Shown here: piece by piece, positions 6,301 to 6,314 of the stretch
How the letters are laid out: each line of letters opens with the position of its first letter
Position numbering within the stretch: the stretch's first letter is position 1
DNA from: an uncultured Bacteroides sp.
GTDB taxonomy: Bacteria > Bacteroidota > Bacteroidia > Bacteroidales > Bacteroidaceae
NCBI GenBank assembly: GCA_934716785.1
Contig: CAKUYM010000253.1
Location: 1 to 6,314 of the forward strand
Direction of reading: 5' to 3'
Length of the DNA: 6,314 nucleotides
Made by a program: the position numbers and the translations under genes
Notes under the pieces: generated by a model
Databases searched by the model: none
What the model saw: only the letters and a program-made list of their open reading frames with translations
What the model was told of the DNA's origin: nothing

Positions 6301-6314
6301 CTAACCTATACAGA

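Overview
The window looks like chromosomal DNA of a gut-type Bacteroidota, probably Bacteroides or a close relative. The grounds are protein-level resemblance to Bacteroides-type efflux operons, the near absence of strong Shine-Dalgarno sequences, and an exact match to the Bacteroidota -7 promoter element (TAnnTTTG) in the divergent intergenic region. No RNA genes, insertion sequences, CRISPR arrays or phage genes were seen.

Left part (1-4500, minus strand): a four-gene export operon read right to left. The order is a TolC-type outer-membrane channel, a HlyD/YbhG-type periplasmic adaptor, a complete ABC-2 type permease, and a second ABC-2 permease cut off by the left window edge. Together these would form a tripartite export system from inner membrane to cell exterior. 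The two permeases overlap by 17 bases and would pair as a heterodimer. No ATP-binding subunit lies in the window, so it is either beyond the left edge or encoded elsewhere. The 3' end of the channel gene is a 15-bp tandem repeat coding for QPKxx. The stop codon sits inside the third unit and a fourth unit lies in the untranslated gap.

Middle (4501-4755): a 255-bp divergent intergenic region. It carries a plus-strand promoter-like -7 element and a 14-bp inverted repeat that could be an operator.

Right part (4756-6186, plus strand): a tightly packed operon. It encodes a small cysteine-rich TIGR04076-like protein of unknown function, a YbaK/ProXp-type aminoacyl-tRNA deacylase-like protein, and a four-helix DUF2269-like membrane protein. 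The last gene is split by a +1 frameshift in a GGGG run. After it come a GC-rich stem-loop, possibly a terminator, and a weak promoter-like sequence at the right edge.

Nothing here is a clearly new system. The points most worth checking are the frameshifted membrane gene, the stop codon inside a coding tandem repeat, and the efflux operon without a visible ATPase.
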